From NCBI GenBank assembly GCA_933207985.1, contig OW240912.1, forward strand, positions 256,111,393 to 256,175,392: a stretch of 64,000 nucleotides of DNA. Direction: 5' to 3'. Positions 8,332 to 15,717 of the stretch are shown here, piece by piece. The stretch comes from Pelobates cultripes. Taxonomy: Eukaryota; Chordata; Amphibia; Anura; Pelobatidae. Numbering within the stretch: position 1 is the first letter of the stretch; each line of letters begins with the position of its first letter. Under the pieces are notes generated by a model that saw only the letters and a program-made list of their open reading frames with translations, was not told the origin of the DNA and searched no databases. The position numbers were made by a program, and so were the translations under genes.

Positions 8332-10121
8332 TTACCTCCACCTCTACAGGCGCAGCCTCTGGATGCCCTATTTCCTGGTTTAGCAGGGTACTGTGCATGG
8401 AAAGACTGAAGAAGATCAGGAGCATGAATATTGTCCACTGGTTCCCACGATCTATCCTCCTCACCATAGCCTTTCCAATGAACCAAATATTGAAGCTTGT
8501 TGCGGAAGATCCTGGAGTAAAGAATTTTTTCCACCTCGTATTCATCTTCACCATCCACGAGGACTGGTGGTGGGGCAGGCAAGGCTCGACCAGGGAAAGT
8601 ATTTTCATGGAAAGGTTTAAGCAGTGCCACGTGAAACACCGGATGTATTTTCATGGAATCCGGAAGTTGCAGACGGAAGGTGACTGCATTGATCTGAGCG
8701 ATTATCTTAAAAGGTCCCATGAACTTTTGACCCAATTTATGAGAAGGAATCCTAAGTTTAAGATTCTTTGTTGACAGCCAAACCTTGTCACCAACATGAT
8801 AAACTGGGGCCTCCTTTCTGTGCCTATCAGCAGCTCTTTTGTAACATTCCTGAGCCTCCGAAAGAGTCTCCTTCAACAGTTCTTGGGAATCTCGTAAGGC
8901 GGTTAGCCGGTCAGTGACTGCAGGAATGGGAGTAGTAATTGGGAGACTCACTAGAAAGGTTGGATGGTAACCATAATTGGCAAAAAATGGGCTCAGAGAA
9001 GTGGAGCAGTGTTGGGCATTGTTATAGGCAAACTCCGCCGTGGGTAGAAAATCCAGCCAGTTATCCTGCAGGTAACTAATATAGCACCGCAAATATTGTT
9101 CTAAAGTCTGGTTGGTTCGCTCAGTCTGTCCATTACTTTGTGGATGAAAAGCTGAAGACAGATTTACATTAATACCTAGAATAGAACAAAAATATTTCCA
9201 AAAATGAGATGTAAACTGCACTCCCCTGTCAGAAATTACTTCATCAGGCACTCCATGCAAGCGAAATATTTCCCGAATAACAAGGTCAGCAGTCTGTTTA
9301 GCTGAAGGGAGACCATGAGCTGGTATGAAATGACTCATCTTGGTTAACCGGTCCACAACAACAAGAATGGTAGTGTGTTCCTTAGAGGGAGGTAGTTCCA
9401 CAATAAAGTCCATGGAGATAGATCCCCAGGGACGATGAGGAATCGGAAGAGGCTGAAGCAAGCCAACAGGGGAGGAGCGAGGAGTCTTATGTCTGGCACA
9501 TACATCACAAGAGGACACATACTTCTTAACATCCTCATAATATTTAGGCCACCAAAAGGATTGGGTAAGTAGTTCTTGTGTCTTTCGGATTCCTGGATGA
9601 CCTGCTGGTTTAGAGTCATGGTAGAGGCGTAAAACGTCCAGTCGCACTGATTCTGGAACAAACAGACGTTGTTGAAAAATCCAAAACCCATTAAGCATGG
9701 TCATATGAAGATCACGAGGAGGATCACGAAAAACTGGATCTTTAGAGTAGCCCTTTTTAATGCGAGACATTAGATCAGAAGGAAAGGTAACTCCTAAAAA
9801 TCTGCTCTCCGGCAAGATGGTGGCCTTGGTTACTGTAGTATGGAGGGGGTCAGCTATCCTAGACAAGGCATCCGCCTTGCCATTTCTGGAACCAGGGCGG
9901 TATGAAATAAAAAAATTAAACCTTGAGAAAAATAGGGACCAGCGTGCTTGTCTGGCTGACAGTCTCTTAGCGGATTGGATACATTCCAGATTTTTGTGAT
10001 CTGTGAGGACAGTAATTGGATGGGTGGCTCCCTCCAAGAGATGTCTCCATTCGGTGAAGGCAGCTTTTATAGCCAAAAGTTCTTTATTCCCTATGTCATA
10101 ATTTCTTTCTGCTGGTAACAT
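8319..10121 (-). CDS. pol: Chromovirus pol, RNase H - integrase - chromodomain part
   Basis: 600 codons, open throughout. RNase H remains from NYDIGNKELLAI, with acidic residues E14, D41 (LTDHKNLE) and D84 (KADALSR), but the first catalytic aspartate is lost to a deletion. Integrase has a zinc-binding H168-H175-C205-C208 set and catalytic D238, D298, E334 (spacing 59 and 35, as in active integrases), then a GPF module (469-471). A chromodomain follows at about 527-578 (YEVEKILYSRIF...LVHWKGYGEEDRSWEP). The frame runs through the polypurine tract and ends at TGA 13 bases inside the LTR. The displayed start is not a real initiation site; the protein was made as part of Gag-Pol. Confidence 0.92.
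   Translation of the reverse strand: MLPAERNYDIGNKELLAIKAAFTEWRHLLEGATHPITVLTDHKNLECIQSAKRLSARQARWSLFFSRFNFFISYRPGSRNGKADALSRIADPLHTTVTKATILPESRFLGVTFPSDLMSRIKKGYSKDPVFRDPPRDLHMTMLNGFWIFQQRLFVPESVRLDVLRLYHDSKPAGHPGIRKTQELLTQSFWWPKYYEDVKKYVSSCDVCARHKTPRSSPVGLLQPLPIPHRPWGSISMDFIVELPPSKEHTTILVVVDRLTKMSHFIPAHGLPSAKQTADLVIREIFRLHGVPDEVISDRGVQFTSHFWKYFCSILGINVNLSSAFHPQSNGQTERTNQTLEQYLRCYISYLQDNWLDFLPTAEFAYNNAQHCSTSLSPFFANYGYHPTFLVSLPITTPIPAVTDRLTALRDSQELLKETLSEAQECYKRAADRHRKEAPVYHVGDKVWLSTKNLKLRIPSHKLGQKFMGPFKIIAQINAVTFRLQLPDSMKIHPVFHVALLKPFHENTFPGRALPAPPPVLVDGEDEYEVEKILYSRIFRNKLQYLVHWKGYGEEDRSWEPVDNIHAPDLLQSFHAQYPAKPGNRASRGCACRGGGNVRN
8332..8346 (-). other. Chromovirus polypurine tract
   Basis: On the minus strand AGAGGTGGAGGTAA directly abuts the 3' LTR. 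It also encodes the last glycines of pol. Confidence 0.7.
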
Positions 10122-11446
10122 CTGGCGGGAATAGAAGAGAAATTCTTAATGAAACGCCTGTAAAAATTGGCAAACCCCACAAATCTCTGTATATCTTTTT
10201 CATTTTTGGGGATGGGCCAGTCCAGCACAGCTTTAATTTTACTTGCGTCCATACTTAAACCTTTAGGAGTTATTACATACCCCAGGAACTGAATTTCTGT
10301 TTGTTCAAACTCACATTTTTCCAGTTTAATGTATAGGTGGTGGGTACGAAGGCGCTCAAGAACAATGCAGACCTGTTTTCTATGATTTTCAAGATTATCA
10401 GAAAATATCAGGATATCATCCAAATATGCCACAACAAACTGATCCAGGAGATCCCGTAGTACATCATTGATTAGATGCTGAAAAGTTGCAGGGGCATTAC
10501 AAAGCCCAAATGGCATTACTAGATATTCGTAATGTCCGTACCTGGTTCTGAAAGCTGTTTTCCATTCATCATTTGGTCTTATGCGAACCAGATTATATGC
10601 CCCCCGTAGATCAAGCTTCGTAAATATTTTAGCTGAACGAAGTCTCTCCAGAAGTTCAGGAATGAGAGGCAAGGGATAACGGTTTTTAACAGTGATTTTA
10701 TTAATGTCCCTGTAATCGACACATGGCCGTAGACTGCCATCTTTCTTTTCTACAAAGAATATAGGAGCTCCTGCTGGAGAAGTGGATGGTCGAATAAAGC
10801 CTTTGGCAAGATTTTCTTGTATGTATTCACGAAGTGCTTTCAATTCAGGCTCAGAAAGGGAGTATATACGGCCAAATGGGATAGCAGCTCCAGGTAGCAG
10901 CTCTATGGGGCAATCATAAGGCCTGTGAGGTGGAAGCTGATCAGCATTCTTCTTATCACAGACATCTGCAAAATCCTGATATTGTAGCGGAAGCTTAGTT
11001 AAGTTTGTAGCAACCATTTCATTAATTGTTGTGGTAACAGGTGTCGCCTTAGAGGGTTGACAATTCATTAAGCAGTGTTCTGAAGGAAAGGACAAAGTTC
11101 TAGTCTTCCAATCAATCTGTGGGTTATGCAGAGCAAGCCAGGGTATACCCAAAATCACTGGAAACTGTGTTGAGGAAATTAGGTGGAAAGATATAGACTC
11201 ATGGTGATTCACTTCCAGAATCAATTTTAAGGGCACAGTCTCATGTGTAACCGGGCCTGACGTAAGTGGAGAACCGTCTACTGTTTCCATTAACACAGGT
11301 GAAGATTTAGGGATAGACTGAATTTTATTTCCTGCTGCAAATTTAATGTCCATAAAGTTTCCGCCTGCTCCGGAATCTATCATAGCTGTAGTTGAAATTT
11401 TATTATCACCATATTGCAAAGTGATAGGCACCACCAAATGAGGATG
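10091..11446 (-). CDS. pol: Chromovirus pol, protease - reverse transcriptase part
   Basis: The frame follows the gag stop directly and in phase. Protease has TAMIDSGAGGNFMD (active DSG at about residues 21-23 counted from the TTG at 11437). Reverse transcriptase has KKDGSLRPCVDYRD, the first catalytic Asp in FTKLDLRGAYN (276), PFGLCNAPATFQ and VAYLDDILIFS (338-341). The frame fails at RFIKNFSSI near 10135, where it meets RNase H sequence in another frame: roughly 70 codons, including the first RNase H aspartate, have been deleted. RT itself looks intact. It would copy element RNA in cytoplasmic particles. Confidence 0.92.
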   Translation of the reverse strand, partial: HPHLVVPITLQYGDNKISTTAMIDSGAGGNFMDIKFAAGNKIQSIPKSSPVLMETVDGSPLTSGPVTHETVPLKLILEVNHHESISFHLISSTQFPVILGIPWLALHNPQIDWKTRTLSFPSEHCLMNCQPSKATPVTTTINEMVATNLTKLPLQYQDFADVCDKKNADQLPPHRPYDCPIELLPGAAIPFGRIYSLSEPELKALREYIQENLAKGFIRPSTSPAGAPIFFVEKKDGSLRPCVDYRDINKITVKNRYPLPLIPELLERLRSAKIFTKLDLRGAYNLVRIRPNDEWKTAFRTRYGHYEYLVMPFGLCNAPATFQHLINDVLRDLLDQFVVAYLDDILIFSDNLENHRKQVCIVLERLRTHHLYIKLEKCEFEQTEIQFLGYVITPKGLSMDASKIKAVLDWPIPKNEKDIQRFVGFANFYRRFIKNFSSIPARCYQQKEIMT

Positions 11447-12514
11447 TTAAGTCATCATACCTTCTTCACCCTGAGCCAGAGAAAACAAGGGTTGTGTGAC
11501 AGAATCCAGTTGGTCTGAAATCTGGGATTGGTGTTGAATCTGTGCACCCTCAGCAGTCATAGCTATTGTTCTTTTAGACTTGTTAGGGCAATTGATGGCA
11601 TAATGCCCTGCACTACCACAATACAGGCATAAGTTGTGAGTGCGTCGCCACTGTTTTTCTTCATTGGATAATGGCCCTCTTATTAGATCTACCTGCATAG
11701 CCTCAGGTTCAGAGTCTGTAGGTGTTTGTGGAGTCGGAGTAGAAATTCTTGAATAGAAAGTAGGAGTAGCACTTGGTTTAATAGAGCCCTGTCTTTCCAA
11801 TCTTCTTTCTGAAAGTCTCCGATCAATACGGATAGCCAACCGCACAAATGCATCAAACTCAACAGGAAGATCAACACGAGCTAGCTCATCTTTTATAGCT
11901 TCTGAGAGACCCCTTCTGAAGTGGAACCTCTGGGCTGATTGGTTCCAAGTAGTATCAGTAACCCACTGTCTGAATTCAGCAGCATATTCAGCCACAGAGC
12001 GCCTCCCTTGATGTAAATGAAGGAGAGTGGCTTCTGCTGTAGCACAGCGATTGGGATCATCAAAAACTAGGCACATGGCCTCAAGAAAGTCTTTTAAATT
12101 TCCCAAGACTGGACTGTCCTGTTCCAGAAAAGGGGAGCCCCAGGCCAGGGCTTCATCTTTGAAGAGGGAAAAAATAAATCCCACCTTCTCTCTTTCAGAT
12201 GGAAAACGGTTAGGTAACATCATGAAATGCAAACGGCATTGATTTAGGAAACCCCTGAATTTTTTGCGGTCTCCTCCAAATTTTTCTGGTAGAGGCAAGC
12301 GGGCATCTTGTGCAGGTGTAACAGTAGTAGTAGCAGCAGCCGCAACATCATGTGCCCTGTAGCTGGTAAGCTCACTATGCATTGATCGAACTTCATTTTG
12401 CAGTTCAGCTACCTGATCCTGCAGCACTTGAATGGTCTGTGCCTGGGTCTGCATAGTTCTTGCATTAAAAGCAACCTGCTGGGCCAATGCAGAATCTGAT
12501 CCGACGGTCTCCAT
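11447..12514 (-). CDS. gag: Chromovirus Gag
   Basis: 355 codons from ATG 12514, only 18 bases after the 5' LTR. An N-terminal coiled-coil (about 20-52, Q/L/V heptads) precedes the retrotransposon Gag capsid-like region (about 70-235, with LPEKFGGDRKKFRGFLNQCR and RFHFRRGL). A CCHC zinc knuckle C296-C299-H304-C309 (CLYCGSAGHYAINCP) binds RNA. Gag ends ...EGMMT with TAA at 11449-11447, after which pol continues in the same frame. It assembles virus-like particles. No frameshift or internal stop seen. Confidence 0.93.
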   Translation of the reverse strand: METVGSDSALAQQVAFNARTMQTQAQTIQVLQDQVAELQNEVRSMHSELTSYRAHDVAAAATTTVTPAQDARLPLPEKFGGDRKKFRGFLNQCRLHFMMLPNRFPSEREKVGFIFSLFKDEALAWGSPFLEQDSPVLGNLKDFLEAMCLVFDDPNRCATAEATLLHLHQGRRSVAEYAAEFRQWVTDTTWNQSAQRFHFRRGLSEAIKDELARVDLPVEFDAFVRLAIRIDRRLSERRLERQGSIKPSATPTFYSRISTPTPQTPTDSEPEAMQVDLIRGPLSNEEKQWRRTHNLCLYCGSAGHYAINCPNKSKRTIAMTAEGAQIQHQSQISDQLDSVTQPLFSLAQGEEGMMT

Positions 12515-12520
12515 GAATGG

Positions 12521-12531
12521 GCCAGATTATT
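12521..12531 (-). promoter_or_regulatory. Chromovirus self-priming primer-binding site
   Basis: On the minus strand, one base after the 5' LTR end, stands AATAATCTGGC. Its exact reverse complement GCCAGATTATT occurs in the LTR at 12821-12811, 31 bases downstream of the TATA box start. No tRNA 3' end matches were recognised. This is the arrangement of the fission-yeast Tf1 group, in which the first 11 bases of the RNA fold back as primer. Confidence 0.75.
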
Positions 12532-12532
12532 C

Positions 12533-13034
12533 TGTAATGATATTGATGTTACAAAGTTTTGGAGTCCAGTAGCCAGATCAGCAATGTTTTCTGCCAGAGG
12601 TAGCCACTCGTTACCCAGGTGGTTGAGCCCCTGAGCCTTGAGTGGCCTTCTGGTCTTAAGCAGAGATGGGAGACTGGAACAGAAAGATGATAATCGTAGT
12701 GAGGCAAGCCGAGGTCAGTGGGAAGGAGAAGCAGCGAAGTCAAAACAGTCCAAATTCAGCAACAGGAAGGAGAAACAGGAACACGCTTGATTAGGGAGTA
12801 CAGGAACCACAATAATCTGGCAAAGGTACAGAGACAGGAAGTGGCTTTTATAGGCCAAGAACCAGACACCTGACCAGACACAGCTGAAGAGAGTTGTCAC
12901 TGATAACCTTGACTCTACAAGCAATGGTATCAGATCTCAGGTAAATTTGCAAAAGGCAGCTGGTGTACTGGTAAAGAAGAGGTTTAGCACCATGTAAACC
13001 AGGGTTCGAAACCCAGCAGAGTCAGTTCCTCACA
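12533..13034 (-). repeat. Gypsy chromovirus 5' LTR
   Basis: 502 bp, near identical to the left LTR. On the minus strand: TATA box at 12852-12846, predicted transcript start at 12821. Near its outer end, on the plus strand, TGGTGTACTGG (12961-12971) and GGTTCGAAACC (13003-13013) resemble the A and B boxes of a tRNA gene. Confidence 0.95.
12846..12852 (-). promoter_or_regulatory. Chromovirus LTR TATA box
   Basis: TATAAAA on the minus strand. The base 31 bp downstream is the first base of the 11-nt block complementary to the primer-binding site. Confidence 0.75.
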
Positions 13035-13039
13035 AGGGA
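13035..13039 (+). repeat. Target-site duplication of the gypsy element, right copy
   Basis: AGGGA, identical to 7830-7834. Gag codons resume at once with the sequence GMSISQLMEIANKVYMN when the element is ignored. Confidence 0.9.
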
Positions 13040-13500
13040 TGTCCATATCACAGCTAATGGAGATTGCAAATAAAGTATATATGAATAGGGAAACTGAGTT
13101 AAAGCGGGAGGAAGAACGTAAAATGAGGAAGAAGGCAGATATGCTAGCGGTAGCTATCACAAGTGTAGAAAGACAGGGAAGGGAGGTGAATAAAGGAGTC
13201 GAGAATAGGCTGAGTAAGGGACCTTTAAGTAGGAATTAATGTGCGTTTTGTAGAGAGGAAGGACATTGGAAGAATGAGTGTCCACAGAGAGAGCATTATG
13301 AAAATAATAGACAAGGAGAGAGAAGAGTAGGAGGAGGTTATTGTGGTAGTTATAGAGGAAGAGGAAGCTTTGGAGGGAACGGTAGTAATAGTAGAGGGAG
13401 TGTTCAAGGAGATAGATATTATCCACCTACTCAGAGACCAAGAGATAGAGAGGATAGAGATTTTGTGGGTCTGGCTGACACTATCATGGAAGACTATTGA
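13040..13500 (+). pseudogene. gag: ERV gag, capsid end and nucleocapsid
   Basis: Continues Gag after the gypsy insertion. The capsid tail SISQLMEIANKVYMNRETEL is followed by a highly charged helix (KREEERKMRKKADM). An in-frame TAA at 13237-13239 lies just before the nucleocapsid. The zinc knuckle CAFCREEGHWKNECP (13240-13284) has C-X2-C-X4-H-X4-C spacing, followed by a basic, Gly/Arg-rich tract (GSYRGRGSFGG). The frame ends EDY with TGA at 13498-13500, and a second TGA stands at 13504-13506, in phase with protease downstream. That in-phase layout is the one used by retroviruses that read through the gag stop. Confidence 0.85.
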
Positions 13501-13506
13501 TACTGA

Positions 13507-14166
13507 CCGGGCTCCATCCCCTTTGGCCGAGCGGAGCCTATGGTCGATGTAGCAATAGGGGGAAAGAGAAGTTATTTCATGCTTGACACTGGTGCTGAAC
13601 ATTCCGTGGTGACTAAACTGGTGGCTCCTCCTTCAGGAAAAACTATAACTGTGATAGGAGCTACTGGGAGAAGCGCAGCTAGACCGGTTCTTAAAAGTCG
13701 CACTTGCATTCTGGGGGGCCATTTGGTGAAGCACCAGGTCCTATATATGCCAGAGTGTCCGATTCAACTTCTAGGACGAGATCTATTATCGAAGCTTCAA
13801 GCCCAGATAACTTTTCTACCTAATGGATCAACTTCTCTGAGGTTGAATGGATTACCAGGCATAATGGTGGTATCGGTGCCAAGGGAAGAAGAATGGCGCT
13901 TCTACTCCATAATGACAAGTGTAAACCCTAAGAGTGATGAACCTTTAGTTGACATTCCAGGAGTATGGGCAGAGAATAATCCACCTGGGCTTGCTTGTAA
14001 TATTCCACCTATACATATTGAACTAAAGCTTGGGGCCTATCCTGTGAGCCTACGTCAGTATCATATACCTCAAAAGGCTAAGAAAAACATACAGACCTAC
14101 TTGGATAAGTTTGTACGGTATGGCATCCTAAAATTCTGTACTTCCCCCTGGAACACTCCATTATAA
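13507..14166 (+). pseudogene. pol: ERV protease and start of reverse transcriptase
   Basis: In phase with gag. Protease shows the retroviral active site YFMLDTGAEHSVV (D-T-G at 13585-13593) and the later LLGRDLLSKL motif. After a linker, RT begins with a segment ending VRYGILKFCTSPWNTPL, then an in-frame TAA at 14164-14166. The frame continues beyond it, so this is a nonsense change. The family is gamma/epsilon-like. Confidence 0.85.
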
Positions 14167-14999
14167 CCTGTTCAGAAACCAGGATCAGATGAATATCGTC
14201 CTCTACAAGATTTGAGAGCAGTTAATGATGCAGTAGTCAATATACACCCAGTTGTACCCAACCCTTATAATCTGCTTGCTTTGATACCAGGTGGGGCAAC
14301 CTACTTCACAGTTCTAGACCGTAAGGATGCTTTCTTTTGCCTTTGGATTGCTGCTGAGAGTCAGTGTATGTTTGCTTTCCAATGGGAAGATGTTGTTACA
14401 GGTTCAAAGCGTCAGATGACCTGGACCAGACTACCTCAAGGGTTCAAGAATTCACGTACCCTATTTGGATCTGCATTAAGTCAGGATTTGCAAGATTTCA
14501 AGTCCATCCCAGGAGAATGTGTATTGCTTCAATACGTGGATGATCTTTTGATAGCGGTTGTTACTAAAGAGATATGCTAACAAGCAACTTATGATTTGCT
14601 TCACATTCTATGGAGAGCAGGATACAAGGTATCAAGGAAGAAAGCGCAATTGTGCCAGTCAACTGTTAAATATTTAGAATTCCATATTTCTGAAGGTCAA
14701 AGAATAATGGGACCTGAAAGAAAAGAAGCAGTGTGTCGGATATCTATACCTAAGAATAGAAGACACAGAATATGATTCCTTTTTGTGGACCTCTGAACAA
14801 CAGAAGGCATTTGAGGATGTTAAGAAAGCACTTATGAGTGACCCAGCCCTAGGTCTACCAGATCACACGCGTCCTTTCTATCTGTATGTACATGAGCAAA
14901 GAAGAATGGCTCTGGGAGTATTAACTCAGTATTTGGGATCATGGCAAAGACCTGTAAGTTTATATATCCAAACAGTTGGATGCTATTGTTCAGGGGTTC
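14167..14999 (+). pseudogene. pol: ERV reverse transcriptase to RNase H, broken and truncated
   Basis: Continues in the same frame with PVQKPGSDEYRPLQDLRAVN, FTVLDRKDAFFCL (catalytic Asp), TWTRLPQGFKNS and LLQYVDDLLIAV (YVDD at 14533-14544). A TAA at 14578-14580 interrupts, then QATYDLLHILWRAGYKVS follows in phase. Near 14750-14765 about 30 codons are missing, after which the connection/RNase H start is read (FLWTSEQQKAFEDVKKALM, GLPDHTRPFYLYV), with a shift near 14957. Pol ends at about 14999 in sequence shared with the adjoining satellite. RNase H core, integrase and everything downstream are absent. Confidence 0.85.
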
Positions 15000-15508
15000 A
15001 ATTTATTTTAATTAATTAATTCAAAAGTTTTAAAATTATATTTTTTGCTAGCTGGGGTGGGAGTTATGGGAAATCGGGGGATTTACTGTTAGTGCTGTTT
15101 ACTGCTAGTTAGGGGTTAATGGTAAAAAAAAAGTTTATAAATATATGTGTAAAAAAAATTTCAATAAAGTAAGAAAAAATTAATAAGTAAACTAAAAAGT
15201 TTAAAAGAAAGTTTTAAAAAGTAAAAAAGTTAAAAAAAATTACATAAAAAAAATGCTCCTAGAACAAACTAGCGAAAAAATTATCCCACGCTAAGGTTCA
15301 AAATATGCCTTTTGAATTACCCCAGGGCGTATTCTTTAATAAATAGTATGTGTTTGTGGGGAAGTTTCAATAACCAACCAGCTAAACTACTCTGAAATGA
15401 AACATGGACACAGCGTAAAATTTCAAAGTTAGAAAAAAATGAAATGGCTGGGTCTCAAATGTGCCCCTTCAACATCCACATATACCTGGCAAAGGTACAT
15501 ACGGTAGT
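14991..15508. repeat. Satellite-like repeat, right of the ERV
   Basis: Begins at CAGGGGTT and matches the left copy from about 3248 (leader with GCTAGCTGGGGTGGGAGTTATGGGAAA) through part of the 389-bp unit (AACAAACTAGC ... GGTACATACGG), stopping at 15508 at a point equal to about 3787. It is more diverged than the two left units are from each other. Confidence 0.75.
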
Positions 15509-15717
15509 GATGTGTATAGGGAAAATATTCGGTTCGGCATTCCGAAATTCGGGACTTCGGCACTTTGGAACCTCGGCACTTTGGAACTTCGGCATCTTCG
15601 AATGATTCTCATGGTATTAGGGAGCTATCTACCAAAATGCTGAAAGACCTAAAAATTACTTAGTATTAGTAAATTCTGCCCCTACTTGCTATACTGTGAG
15701 AAAAGGGCATGTCTAGT
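15509..15717. repeat. Fragment starting with hAT-like end TAGTGATGTG
   Basis: The first bases TAGTGATGTGTATAGGGAAA look like a hAT terminal repeat, and CGGCACTTTGGAACYTCGGCA is repeated in tandem (about 15550-15600). No matching inverted end was found. The open frame here is not a recognisable protein. Confidence 0.35.

Larger units (their letters stand above)
7835..13034 (-). mobile_element. Ty3/gypsy chromovirus, full length, minus strand
   Basis: A 5.2-kb LTR retrotransposon inserted in the ERV gag. It has two LTRs (7835-8331 and 12533-13034), a 5-bp target duplication AGGGA, a self-priming type primer site, a polypurine tract and coding regions for gag and pol ending in a chromodomain. 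The LTRs differ by three substitutions, a 6-bp indel and a 1-bp indel, so the insertion is recent compared with the decayed ERV around it. An internal deletion between RT and RNase H, and an in-frame stop between gag and pol, mean this copy is probably not autonomous. Chromodomains in such elements are known to guide integration towards marked chromatin. Confidence 0.95.
4231..14999 (+). mobile_element. Endogenous retrovirus, order env-LTR-gag-pol, split by a gypsy element
   Basis: Parts in order: a 16-nt LTR-start stub (4231-4246), the 3' end of env (4247-4579), a polypurine tract, one LTR (4712-5129), a primer-binding site (5134), a 1.3-kb leader, gag (6424-7839 and 13040-13500), protease and RT (13507-14990). 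Integrase, most of env and both outer LTRs are missing. The order is that of two tandem proviruses sharing one LTR, or of a permuted circle. Capsid, C-X2-C-X4-H-X4-C nucleocapsid and in-frame gag-pro fusion with stop codons indicate a class I (gamma/epsilon-like) ERV. Many stops, frameshifts and deletions make it inactive. Satellite of the same family borders both sides. Confidence 0.85.

Noticed and set aside
12955..13020. Functional tRNA gene
   Set aside because: A- and B-box words are present, but no anticodon arm or acceptor stem can be formed, so it is listed only as a tRNA-like observation.
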